A stretch of DNA of 33,143 bases from CAYXFZ01 sp964464385 (GTDB lineage: Bacteria; Planctomycetota; UBA1135). Position 1 is the first letter of the stretch. Every line of letters begins with the position of its first letter. The notes beneath the pieces are model-generated. The model saw nothing but the letters and a program-made list of their open reading frames with translations, was not told the origin of the DNA and made no database searches. The stretch covers positions 1 to 33,143 of the forward strand of contig CAYXFZ010000015.1 in NCBI GenBank assembly GCA_964464385.1, in the 5' to 3' direction. Shown here in pieces: positions 16,714-24,526 of this stretch. The position numbers were made by a program, and so were the translations under genes.

Positions 16714-17444
16714 GCGGTGGGCAGCAAGCGTCGGCGAACCGTTTCCCAAGCCCGTGGGGGTCGTTCCAAGTGGAAGCTCAGGAAATCGCCCAGGATTGTA
16801 AGGGTTTCTTGCACTTCCTCCGGGTTCCCGCAAGGAACAGGACGTTGTTCGCCGGCGGCGAGCAGGCGATCTCGCATGGCCCCGGAAATGCGGCGACTTT
16901 GGCTCTCCGGTCGGGGCGAACCGGCTTCCAGGACCCCGCCGGAACTGAAATCGAACCAGACCGTTTCTGACGTAGGCGTTTCGGTTTCCAAGCGTGGCGT
17001 GAGCCCCAACAACTGCAGGGCTTGCATCAGGGTGGGCGGAAGCCAGGCGGTGAAATCCACTCCCTCGGAAAGTTCCTGCAGGCTTCGAGTCAGCCAAGCG
17101 AAAACTTCAGAGCTGGGGGTGCCATCCGGAGCGGCGATCTCCGCCAGTTCTCCCAATAGTCCGGCCACGGCCAAGCGGTCTGGGCTCAGCGAAAGGCCGT
17201 CAAAACGGTCCAACAATTGAGCGCGATATAGATTGCCCATGGAAGCTTCCCTGGGCATGCCGTATTCCATTTCGATGAGGGCCCATGTGTCGAGCACGGC
17301 AAAGGAGGCACTGGTGGGTCGGTAGGTTCCCTTGGCAAGCAGGGCAACCACGCCCGATTCTGCCGTCAGGACCCGTAGGGCAAGTGAACTTTCCGAGTAG
17401 GGCCAGCGGCGCAGAACAACGGCCTGCACTCGCAATCGATTCAC
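16710..17444 (-). CDS. recO: DNA repair protein RecO
   Basis: 244-residue recombination mediator that loads RecA onto SSB-coated DNA with RecR. The N-terminal OB fold carries the standard motifs: RVQAVVLRRWPYSESSLALRV (residues 5-25), then VALLAKGTYRPTS and a helical C-terminal domain (LTRSLQELSEGVD..., LLGLTPRLE). The four-cysteine zinc motif found in some RecO proteins is absent; only one Cys is present. GTG start at 17444 overlaps the upstream CBS membrane protein's stop (GTGA). Confidence 0.92.
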   Translation of the reverse strand: MNRLRVQAVVLRRWPYSESSLALRVLTAESGVVALLAKGTYRPTSASFAVLDTWALIEMEYGMPREASMGNLYRAQLLDRFDGLSLSPDRLAVAGLLGELAEIAAPDGTPSSEVFAWLTRSLQELSEGVDFTAWLPPTLMQALQLLGLTPRLETETPTSETVWFDFSSGGVLEAGSPRPESQSRRISGAMRDRLLAAGEQRPVPCGNPEEVQETLTILGDFLSFHLERPPRAWETVRRRLLPTA

Positions 17445-18691
17445 GCCGCACCCCGGGACCGTCGAACCCGGACGCGGCGAATGCGGCGGTCATCGGCTTG
17501 CAAGATTTCCAGCAGGATGCCATCCACACGAATGGTCTCGCCGGTTTTGGGGATGCGACCGAAACGATCAAACAGCATGCCAGCGATGGTGTCATAGTCT
17601 TGATCGTCCGGGAGTGAGGACCCGAAATTTTCGTTGAGGTCGGCGATGCCAAAGCGCCCATCTACCAAGAGCTCGTTGTCGTCCACTTGTTCGAAGAACA
17701 GAGCTTCATCGGTTGGATCATGTTCGTCCTCAATTTCGCCGACGATTTCTTCGAGCAGGTCTTCAATGGAAACGACTCCTGCCGTTCCCCCGTATTCATC
17801 GACCACAACCGCGAGGTGGACGCGTCGGCGGCGCAATTCTTCCAGGAGATCCGGCACGCGCATGGTCTCGGGGACAAAATAAGGTTCGCGTAGTAGAGAT
17901 TGCACGCTAGTCTCCGTCAGCGAAGTCCCGTCCTCCAGTTGGGCCAACACATCCTTAACGTGGAAGGTTCCGACTACGTGATCCAAATCTTCCTCAAAGA
18001 CCACGAGACGGGAATGCCCGTCTTTGTGCGCTTTTTTGAGAGCGTCCGCAAGCGGGGCCGTGACCGGCACGGCCGAGAGGCTGGTGCGTGGCGTCATGAC
18101 TTCGGCCGCATCCGTGCCCGGAAGTTCGATCACGTGCGCAATCATTCGCCGTTCCGATTCGTCCAGTTCTTCTTCACGTTCGCGGTCATGGGCGACCTCC
18201 ATGAGGTCGGCGGCCAAAGCCTCGCGTTGGCGCAAGGTTTCACTGACCCCAAGGATGCGCAATGCTTGCAGGATCAGAGCCGTTAGGGGTCGCAAGGGCA
18301 GGGCGAGCAGACGCAGAAGGGGTAGCAAGGCCAAGAGGGGGCGCACCCCTCGGCCACGCACGGCCAGCGAGGGCAGTCCTTCCAAGAGCAAGCCGGCGAA
18401 CAGGGCCGCGCCCGCCCAAACGGGCCAGCGGCGACCCGGCTCCAGGGTCTCACTGACTTGCACCAACCAAGTTGCTGCTGCCACCACACAGAAGAGGCGG
18501 ATTAATCCCGCGGCGGGAACCAAATGCTCGGCTTGGTCCAGGGCAAGACGCAAGCGAGTACGTCGCGGTTCGGGAAGGTCAGCGAGAAGCGACCCCCGCA
18601 ACGGGGAACCCAACACGGCGCGGAGTGAACCCGCGATGGCTCCGCAGAAGAGGAGCAGGGTGGGACCGAGAAGAGATTGTGAGCCGCTCAA
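17441..18691 (-). CDS. CorC/HlyC-type CBS-domain membrane protein
   Basis: 416 residues. The N-terminal third is hydrophobic with about four membrane segments (for example residues 9-27, 60-80, 90-108, 116-140), a shortened and divergent DUF21/CNNM-like region. Then a CBS pair (about 195-320: VMTPRTSLSAVP..., DGHSRLVVFEEDLDHVVGTF..., VVVDEYGGTAGVVSIEDLLEEIVGEI) and a CorC_HlyC domain (VDGRFGIADLNENFG..., TIAGMLFDRFGRIPKTGE). Relatives are linked to Mg/Co efflux; 'hemolysin' is a historical name. TTG start at 18691, no Shine-Dalgarno. It heads the ten-gene operon. Confidence 0.88.
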   Translation of the reverse strand: MSGSQSLLGPTLLLFCGAIAGSLRAVLGSPLRGSLLADLPEPRRTRLRLALDQAEHLVPAAGLIRLFCVVAAATWLVQVSETLEPGRRWPVWAGAALFAGLLLEGLPSLAVRGRGVRPLLALLPLLRLLALPLRPLTALILQALRILGVSETLRQREALAADLMEVAHDREREEELDESERRMIAHVIELPGTDAAEVMTPRTSLSAVPVTAPLADALKKAHKDGHSRLVVFEEDLDHVVGTFHVKDVLAQLEDGTSLTETSVQSLLREPYFVPETMRVPDLLEELRRRRVHLAVVVDEYGGTAGVVSIEDLLEEIVGEIEDEHDPTDEALFFEQVDDNELLVDGRFGIADLNENFGSSLPDDQDYDTIAGMLFDRFGRIPKTGETIRVDGILLEILQADDRRIRRVRVRRSRGAA

Positions 18692-18701
18692 GAGCAGGGG
18701 T

Positions 18702-18731
18702 GCCCGAGGAAGCTCGGGCTTGGGAATTCTA
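18702..18731 (-). promoter_or_regulatory. Probable -10 box and 5' leader hairpin of the ten-gene operon
   Basis: Minus-strand TAGAAT (18731-18726) would start transcription near 18719. That is the first base of a perfect hairpin GCCCGAG-CTTC-CTCGGGC (18719-18702), so the mRNA would begin with a seven-base-pair stem, a possible stabiliser. The start codon follows at 18691. No good -35 seen. Confidence 0.45.
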
Positions 18732-18762
18732 CCTTGGAAAGGAGGAGTAGGATGGCCCTCTC

Positions 18763-20052
18763 ATGGCAAGAATTCCCTGCGATCTGTTGGTGGAGGGAGC
18801 CGATGAGCTTTGGACCCTGGATTGTGGAGCTTTGGGGGGCCCAAGTCCGGCGGAGTTGGCGGACTTGTCTGGAATTTCGCATGGGGCCGTGGCCGTGTCC
18901 CAGGGACGAGTGGTGGCGGTCGGCACCAAGGAAGCCCTGGACTTGGCCTGGAAACCCGCCCAGCGAATGGATGTTGGCGGAGGACTGTTGGTCCCGGGTT
19001 TGGTGGATGCGCACACCCATCCCGCTTTTGCCGCCACTCGCGAGGCCGAATTTGAACAACGCTCGCAAGGACTCAGCTACCTCGAAATTGCCGAACAAGG
19101 CGGCGGAGGACAGTTTGAGCTTTCTGTCATCAGCGCTGGNNNNNNNNNNCGGGCGGTGCGGAACGCTTCCGAAGGAGCATTGACGGCCAAAGTCGCCGAA
19201 CATTTTCGCACCATGCAATCGCATGGCACGGCCGCCTGCGAGGCCAAGTCGGGCTATGGTCTGACCGTGGCCGATGAGTTGAAGTCCTTGCGGGCGATTC
19301 GGGCGGCCGCCGACGAAACCGGCATGGCAGTCTTTCCGACCTTCCTGGGGGCGCACGCCATCCCGGAGGAGCATCGGCAGGATCCGGATGCTTGGGTGGA
19401 TTGCTTGTGTGATGAGGCCCTTCCGGCTGTGGTCGAGTCTGGATTGGCTCGCGCCGCCGATGTCTTTATCGAAGGCCACGCCTTTTCCTTGGCGCGGGCC
19501 GAGAAATACTTGCAGTGCGCTGCGGATTTGGGCCTGGCCTTGCGGGTTCACGTGGATCAATTTGAGGATTTGGGCGGGACCGAGATGGCCGTTGGCCTTG
19601 GGGCCGAAAGCGTGGACCATTTGGAGGTCCTTTCGGATGCGGGTTTGGGTTCTTTGGCCACTTCTTCGCGGACGGTGGCTGGACTACTTCCCGCCGTGCC
19701 GCATTTTTTGCGCCAAAAAGAGGACGCGCCTGGCCGGAATTTGTTACGAGCCGGCGTGCGTTGCTTTGTCGCTTCGGATTTCAATCCGGGCTCAAGTCTA
19801 ATTTCAAATTTGGTAGAAGTGGCCCATTTTGCAAGGATTCGTCAACGATTTTCGCCCTTGGAGGCCCTCGCTGGAATGACCATTTGGGCCTCTGCCAGCC
19901 TGCAAGCCGATGCCGACTGGGGCCGCATTGCCCCGGGCACCCGTGCCCGTTTCACTCATTTGGATCTCCCTAGCTTAGATCACTTTGGTTATCTCCTGGG
20001 AGAGAGCCCCGGGCGGCTGATTGTGGCCGACGAAGGAGCGGATTCTGCCTGA
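18763..20052 (+). CDS. hutI: Imidazolonepropionase (interrupted by an assembly gap)
   Basis: Third step of histidine degradation: hydrolyses 4-imidazolone-5-propionate to N-formimino-glutamate. Amidohydrolase fold with VDAHTHP (81-87; His84 and His86 bind metal), FEQRSQGLSYLEIAEQGGG, CEAKSGYGLT, GAHAIPEEH, HVDQFEDLGGTEMA and ASDFNPGSS, all in the order of the HutI family. ATG at 18763 with AGGA ten bases upstream. A ten-N gap at 19140-19149 falls just after the GGG motif. About 30 bases before it code for a stretch (QFELSVISAG) not expected in the family, so residues ~117-130 are unreliable although the frame is kept. hutU, hutH and hutG are not nearby. Confidence 0.93.
   Translation: MARIPCDLLVEGADELWTLDCGALGGPSPAELADLSGISHGAVAVSQGRVVAVGTKEALDLAWKPAQRMDVGGGLLVPGLVDAHTHPAFAATREAEFEQRSQGLSYLEIAEQGGGGQFELSVISAXXXXRAVRNASEGALTAKVAEHFRTMQSHGTAACEAKSGYGLTVADELKSLRAIRAAADETGMAVFPTFLGAHAIPEEHRQDPDAWVDCLCDEALPAVVESGLARAADVFIEGHAFSLARAEKYLQCAADLGLALRVHVDQFEDLGGTEMAVGLGAESVDHLEVLSDAGLGSLATSSRTVAGLLPAVPHFLRQKEDAPGRNLLRAGVRCFVASDFNPGSSLISNLVEVAHFARIRQRFSPLEALAGMTIWASASLQADADWGRIAPGTRARFTHLDLPSLDHFGYLLGESPGRLIVADEGADSA
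19140..19149. other. Assembly gap (10 N) inside hutI
   Basis: Ten Ns, probably a scaffold join of unknown true length. The ~30 bases to its left do not fit the HutI family and may be contig-end error. Confidence 0.95.
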
Positions 20053-20081
20053 TCCCGGCGTTCGGAAGGTCTTTTTCATGC

Positions 20082-20087
20082 TAGACT
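20082..20087 (+). promoter_or_regulatory. Probable -10 box of the CBS-pair gene
   Basis: TAGACT 31 bases before the ATG at 20119. A GGAGA Shine-Dalgarno-like stretch follows at about 20106-20111. No clear -35. Confidence 0.4.
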
Positions 20088-20118
20088 TGGGGCTGGAAAT
20101 CTAAATGGAGAATTTTTC

Positions 20119-20535
20119 ATGACTACTGTTCGAGAACTCGTCGGCCGTCAAGAGCGCGTCGTTTCTGTGGAAGAATCCGCCACCGTGCGCGAGGCCGCCA
20201 AGGCCATGGCCGAGGCCAATGTAGGCTGTGCCGCCATCATGTCGCAAGGTCGATTGGTGGGTTTGTTCACCGAACGGGACATTCTCAAGCGAGTGTTGCT
20301 GAAGGATCTCCACACCGATGAAGTTGCTGTGTCCGAGGTCATGACCCGAGAGATCGTGACCTGTTCTGAGGACACCGAGGTTCGGACCGCCCGCACCCTC
20401 CTGCGTAGCAACCACATACGCCACCTGCCGGTGGAGGACTCCTCTGGCAAGTTGATCGGGGTGCTCTCCATTCGCGATTTGCTGCGCGAAGAAGTGGCCG
20501 AAGTGCGCCGTTATTTGCACCTCGAAGAGAGCTGA
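20119..20535 (+). CDS. Two-CBS-domain protein
   Basis: 138-residue soluble protein made almost entirely of two CBS domains: residues ~8-65 (VVSVEESATVREAAKAM..., GRLVGLFTERDILKRVL) and ~73-130 (MTREIVTCSEDTEVRTA..., GKLIGVLSIRDLLREE). CBS pairs bind adenosine nucleotides such as AMP, ATP or SAM and sense energy state; no catalytic domain is attached. ATG at 20119 with a GGAGA-type ribosome site. It is flanked by hutI 66 bases upstream and the thiolase 86 bases downstream on the same strand. Its partner protein cannot be told. Confidence 0.9.
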   Translation: MTTVRELVGRQERVVSVEESATVREAAKAMAEANVGCAAIMSQGRLVGLFTERDILKRVLLKDLHTDEVAVSEVMTREIVTCSEDTEVRTARTLLRSNHIRHLPVEDSSGKLIGVLSIRDLLREEVAEVRRYLHLEES

Positions 20536-20586
20536 GGCCTCTATTTTGTCGGGGCTGATTCGCGTCCGCTTGGGTTCACGCTGAGG

Positions 20587-20592
20587 TAGAAT
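20587..20592 (+). promoter_or_regulatory. Probable -10 box of the thiolase-PPIase operon
   Basis: TAGAAT in the context GGTAGAATTGCCC, 29 bases before the TTG start at 20622. The same extended word (TAGAATTSCC) occurs before the ten-gene operon and before the aconitase-like gene. No consensus -35 at the usual distance. Confidence 0.4.
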
Positions 20593-20621
20593 TGCCCGCT
20601 TCCGGCTAGGCCGGCGCACCC

Positions 20622-21810
20622 TTGGCACCCGTCCCCATCGTCGTTGCAAGCGCCCAGCGCACGCCCATTGGCCAGTACATGGGCGCTTTGTCCTCCCTTT
20701 CCGCTCCGGATCTTGGGGTGGTAGCGGCCGAGGCCGCTTTGAAGGCCGCCAAGGTCGAAGGGCCAGAAGTGGACGTTGTTTGGTTTGGCCAAGCGCGGCA
20801 GGCCGGTTGTGGCCCCAACCCAGCTCGGCAAGTGGGTTGGCGCGTCGGCACCGGCGAAGATTGCCCGGCCGCCACCATCAACCACGCCTGCGCTTCGGGT
20901 CTGCGGGCCATGCAATTGGGGGTGGACGATCTGCGTCTCGGCCGGGCGCAAATTGCTTTGGTGGGGGGCATGGAGTCCATGTCGCGTCTGCCGCACATTA
21001 TTGAGGGGATGCGCGATGGTTTGCGTTTGGGCCACCGTGAGGTCGTGGACTTGATGTACCGCGACGGTTTCCAGTGCCCGATCTCGGACATGATCATGGG
21101 CGAGACCGCCGAATTGCTGGCCCAAGAAATAGGGATTTCGCGCGAGGAGCAGGACTGTTTTGCTTTACGCAGTCATGAGGCCGCGTCCGCTGCGGTGCAG
21201 GCCGAATCCTTCGCGGACGAGATTGCGCCGGTCACGATCTCTTCGCGGCGTGGCGGCACGGTTGTGGACGCCGACGAACACATTCGCAGCGACCCTTCCT
21301 TGGCAAGTTTGGCCAAGTTGCGGCCAGTGTTTGATCGCGACCAGGGCACCGTAACGGCCGGCAATGCTTCGGGCATTGCGGATGGTGCCGCCGCCATTGT
21401 TCTCATGACCGAAGAAGAAGCCGAGCGTCGTGGCGTGGATCCTCTGGCCCGTTGGGTGGATTCGGAAGTGCGCGGTTGCGACCCCAAGCGCATGGGCTTG
21501 GGTCCCGTCCCTTCCACCCGCGCTCTTTTGGAGCGCGCCCATGTGGGCCCCGGGCAGCGCCGCGCCGCCCGATAACACTCGCCCANNNNNNNNNNAGGTG
21601 TTGGCTTGTCTGCGTGAACTTCCTTTTGACCCCTCTCTTGTTAATGTTTTGGGTGGTGCCATTGCCCTCGGTCACCCCATTGGCGCCACCGGCGTTCGCA
21701 TCGTGGTGACTCTTCTGCATGAACTCCACCGCCGGGACGGCCACCGCGCCCTCGCTACGCTGTGCGTCTCCGGGGGCTTTGGCATGACTGCCCTCTTCGA
21801 ACGAAAATGA
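20622..21810 (+). CDS. Acetyl-CoA acyltransferase (thiolase 1), split by an assembly gap
   Basis: Thiolase-family enzyme, condensing or cleaving acyl-CoA. TTG start at 20622 (next residues APVPIVVASAQRTPIG are the normal N-terminus). Nucleophilic Cys90 in INHACASGLRA; LVGGMESMSRLPH; EEQDCFALRSHEAA; VTAGNASGIADGAA. After the gap the frame changes and resumes with VLACLREL, then GGAIALGHPIGATG (catalytic His) and LCVSGGFGM with the second Cys, ending at 21810. The segment with the NEAFAAQ motif is missing in the gap, and the ~31 bases before it, including an in-frame TAA at 21573, look like contig-end error. I read it as one intact gene. Its paralogue lies at 24527. Confidence 0.9.
21586..21595. 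other. Assembly gap (10 N) inside thiolase 1
   Basis: Ten Ns; the two halves of the thiolase lie in different frames around it. If the flanking bases were right, the true gap would have to be a multiple of three, but the stop codon just before it suggests erroneous bases too. Confidence 0.95.
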
Positions 21811-23162
21811 CTCGATTCCTCCTCCCTTCTCTCCTCCTTTGCTTCGCTTGCACGGGCGAGACCGCCGAACCAGACTTTCAGATCAAGCCGACGCGTGGCA
21901 ACGCCAAACCTCAGGCCATTGCGAAGGTTCCGGCTTCGAATCCTGGTCCGGCATCGGTCCCTAAAACCACGCCCGCCCAGCTGACCTTGCCCCAGGCTCC
22001 TTCGGCCCCTTATGTCCCCAATCGAGATTCTGAATTTCACTTTGAGAATAGGGAGGCCATCGCCGACTCCGATCTTGGCTCCTATTTCGCCGAGTTGTCC
22101 CTCACGGTAGCTGGAAATCCCGTGGGCACGATGAATTTTGAAATGTGGCCGGAGACCGCGCCCAACACGGTGCGCCGTTTCTTGCGTCACTGCGACGAGG
22201 GCTTCTATGACGGCCTCACCTTTCATCGCATCGTGCGCAACTTCATGTTGCAAGGGGGCGATCCCACGGGCACCGGTGCAGGCGATAGCCCACACGGAAA
22301 CTTGAAGGCCGAGTTTTCTACCGACCCGCGCTGGGAGCACCACTACGGTGTCTTGTCCATGGCCCGATCCACGCCCCCGGACAGTGCTTCTTGCCAATTC
22401 TTTGTCATCTGTGCCGAGAGTGCGAGTGTTTGGAATTTGGATGGCAAATACACCTCGTTCGGTCGGATGACGGCCGGAGTTGCCACGCTTGAGGCCGCGG
22501 CCAGTGCTCCGACGATGCGCGATGGCCGCGAAAATAGCCGTCCTCGCGACAAGATTGTCATTGCCAAGGCCGTCGTCAAGAAAGGTGCGCCGCCGCGCGG
22601 CGAAGTCATTCGACGTCCACAACCCGATTTTGCAGGGCAACCCGCCAAGGTCGTCATTCAACACTGTCTCATTTCCTTCGCCGGAGCCAATCCCCGTATC
22701 TCGGCGACGCGGACCAAGGAAGAGGCCGAGGCCCTCGTTACCGACCTCGTCAAGCGGGCCAAGGCCGGCGAAGATTTCTCCGCCCTCATTCGCGAATTTT
22801 CTTCGGATCCCGTGCGCCCTGGCACGGCCGTCCCCGGCCGCTATGCCCTCTTGAATGACGGGGCCTTCGATGAAGCCTCCGAGCGTGGCGAATATGCCGC
22901 TCTGGAGGAGTTCCAGCGCATTCAGAAAAATCTCCAAACGCGCCAGCAGTCTGGCGAACTCACTCCGCAAAATGCGCAAAAGGAAATGGAAGGCCACCGC
23001 GATCGTTTGCTGGCAACCTTCGAACGTTGGACACCTCGAGGCTCCATGGTCCCCGGCTTCAGCGCGACGGCCTTCTCGATAGAAGTCGGCGAGATCGGCG
23101 TTGCTGAATACTCAACCCAATCCTCCCCCTTCGGCTACCACATCATCAAGCGATTGAAATGA
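21807..23162 (+). CDS. Cyclophilin-parvulin fusion, putative lipoprotein
   Basis: 451 residues with two different peptidyl-prolyl isomerase folds in one chain. Signal peptide 1-15 with possible lipobox CFAC (Cys15), then a ~75-residue Pro/Ala linker. Cyclophilin domain 94-256: ETAPNTVRRFL, FYDGLTFHRIV with catalytic Arg141, FMLQGGDPTGTG, SMARS, and SCQFFV 195-200. C-terminal parvulin-like domain 282-451: VIQHCLIS, AKAGEDFSALIREFSSDP, and FGYHIIKRL at the end, with a charged helical insert (~352-412). ATG at 21807 overlaps the thiolase stop (ATGA). Likely an exported folding catalyst. The parvulin call is weaker than the cyclophilin call. Confidence 0.85.
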   Translation: MTRFLLPSLLLCFACTGETAEPDFQIKPTRGNAKPQAIAKVPASNPGPASVPKTTPAQLTLPQAPSAPYVPNRDSEFHFENREAIADSDLGSYFAELSLTVAGNPVGTMNFEMWPETAPNTVRRFLRHCDEGFYDGLTFHRIVRNFMLQGGDPTGTGAGDSPHGNLKAEFSTDPRWEHHYGVLSMARSTPPDSASCQFFVICAESASVWNLDGKYTSFGRMTAGVATLEAAASAPTMRDGRENSRPRDKIVIAKAVVKKGAPPRGEVIRRPQPDFAGQPAKVVIQHCLISFAGANPRISATRTKEEAEALVTDLVKRAKAGEDFSALIREFSSDPVRPGTAVPGRYALLNDGAFDEASERGEYAALEEFQRIQKNLQTRQQSGELTPQNAQKEMEGHRDRLLATFERWTPRGSMVPGFSATAFSIEVGEIGVAEYSTQSSPFGYHIIKRLK

Positions 23163-23707
23163 CCATGACTGATTACTCTGACCACACCATCGAACAACTG
23201 CAAAAATTCTGCGTGGACATCCAGACCTCCGTGGGAGGGAAGGATGTCGGCACAATTTCTGTGGAGTTCTGGCCCGAAGCTGCTCCGCAAACCGTGCGTA
23301 ATTTTTTACGTTACGCCGCCGAGGGTTTTTACGACGGCAAAACCTTCCATCGCGTGATCTCGGGTTTCATGATCCAGGGTGGCTGCCCGCTGGGTACCGG
23401 CACCGGATCGGGCACCTACGGCAACATCTCGGGCGAGTTTCAGTCCGACAAAAAATACACTCATGCTCGCGGAGTCATCTCCATGGCCCGCTCCCAGGAT
23501 CCAAACAGCGCCTCTTGCCAATTCTTCATCTGCCATGGTGCTGCTGACTTCTTGGATGGCCAGTACGCCGCCTTTGGCAAGGTCATTGCCGGTGAAGATG
23601 CGATGAATGCCATCGCTGCCGTTGGCACTTCCGGGGCCGAAAACAGCACTCCGACCGAACCCTGCTTGATCACCAAAATGTCGGTGCGCGAAAAGGTGGT
23701 GCAATGA
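23159..23707 (+). CDS. Cyclophilin-type peptidyl-prolyl isomerase
   Basis: 182 residues, one cyclophilin domain covering nearly the whole protein: EAAPQTVRNFL, FYDGKTFHRVISGFMIQGGCPLGTGTG (FHR arginine), ARGVISMARS, SCQFFICH and FGKVIAG. No signal peptide, so cytoplasmic, in contrast to its upstream neighbour with which it shares clear similarity; the pair probably arose by duplication. ATG at 23159 overlaps the previous stop (ATGA); a second ATG two codons later is an alternative. The end overlaps the enoyl-CoA hydratase start (ATGA). Confidence 0.95.
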   Translation: MTMTDYSDHTIEQLQKFCVDIQTSVGGKDVGTISVEFWPEAAPQTVRNFLRYAAEGFYDGKTFHRVISGFMIQGGCPLGTGTGSGTYGNISGEFQSDKKYTHARGVISMARSQDPNSASCQFFICHGAADFLDGQYAAFGKVIAGEDAMNAIAAVGTSGAENSTPTEPCLITKMSVREKVVQ

Positions 23708-24504
23708 CCGAAGAGCTCGAGCAAGAATCGGAAGTCGAATCGGTCCTGGTCGAAATGCTGGAGGGTGGGATCGCCAAGATTATCGTGAACCGATCTCAGT
23801 CCCTCAATGCGCTCAACATGGACGTTCTGGAAGATCTCCGCGCGGCGATCGTGGACTGTGCCCAGGACGAGGATGTGCGTGCGGTCATCCTTACGGGGTC
23901 GGGCGACAAGGCCTTCGTGGCCGGGGCCGACATTGCCGAGATGGCCGATTTGACTCCGCTTGAGGCTCGAGATTTCAGTCACTTGGGGCAAGATGCCTTT
24001 GCTACCATCGAGGCTTGCCCCAAACCGGTCATTGCCATGATTCAGGGCTTTGCCTTGGGTGGTGGTTTGGAATTGGCCATGGCCTGCCACTTGCGAGTCG
24101 CCTCCACTCGGGCAAAGTTGGGTCTGCCCGAAACCTCCTTGGGTTTGATTCCCGGCTTTGGCGGCACCCAACGCCTAACGCAACTGGCGGGCGCTGGCGT
24201 AGCCCGCGAGTGGATTCTGACCGCGGATATTTACTCCGCCGAAGAAGCCCACCGTGTGGGTGTTGTGAATCGCTTGGTGGAACCCGAGCAATTGGAAGAG
24301 GCCACCTTGGCCCTAGCTACAACCTTGGCCTCTCGGGGGCCACTTGCCTTGCACTCGGCCCTGGAAACTATTCGTTTCGGTTTGGACTGCGGTCAATCCG
24401 AGGGCGAATCTGCCGAAGCCGATCGTTTTGGACTCTTGTTTTCCAACGAGGAAATGCGCGAGGGAACGCGCGCCTTCTTGGATAAGCGCAAACCCCAGTG
24501 GTAA
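23704..24504 (+). CDS. Enoyl-CoA hydratase (crotonase family)
   Basis: 266 residues, normal length. Adds water to trans-2-enoyl-CoA. Oxyanion-hole motif FVAGADIAEM (71-80), IQGFALGGGLELAMAC (113-128) with catalytic Glu123, and LPETSLGLIPGFGGTQRL (141-158) with catalytic Glu143; both glutamates are present, as in true hydratases. ATG at 23704 overlaps the cyclophilin stop. It lies 22 bases before thiolase 2, so the cluster holds two thiolases and a hydratase but no 3-hydroxyacyl-CoA dehydrogenase. Confidence 0.95.
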   Translation: MTEELEQESEVESVLVEMLEGGIAKIIVNRSQSLNALNMDVLEDLRAAIVDCAQDEDVRAVILTGSGDKAFVAGADIAEMADLTPLEARDFSHLGQDAFATIEACPKPVIAMIQGFALGGGLELAMACHLRVASTRAKLGLPETSLGLIPGFGGTQRLTQLAGAGVAREWILTADIYSAEEAHRVGVVNRLVEPEQLEEATLALATTLASRGPLALHSALETIRFGLDCGQSEGESAEADRFGLLFSNEEMREGTRAFLDKRKPQW

Positions 24505-24526
24505 TCCCACTTCCCTTCATCCTGTC

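Noticed and set aside
16714..17097. Upstream extension of the bamD-like frame
   Set aside because: It lies inside recO, and the TTG at 16713 gives a proper lipoprotein signal and a TTGA overlap.
18752..19183. ATG at 18752 with a strong GGAGG just upstream, opening a different frame from hutI
   Set aside because: Its translation has no family motifs, while the hutI frame has all of them. The GGAGG may still aid hutI, but a separate gene is not supported.
21573..21600. Thiolase 1 as a truncated pseudogene
   Set aside because: The stop and frame change coincide with a ten-N gap, and the C-terminal half resumes with intact catalytic motifs, so an assembly fault is more likely than a mutation.
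21672..22997. 441-codon open frame on the minus strand
   Set aside because: Antisense to the cyclophilin-parvulin fusion; composition is that of a GC-rich shadow.
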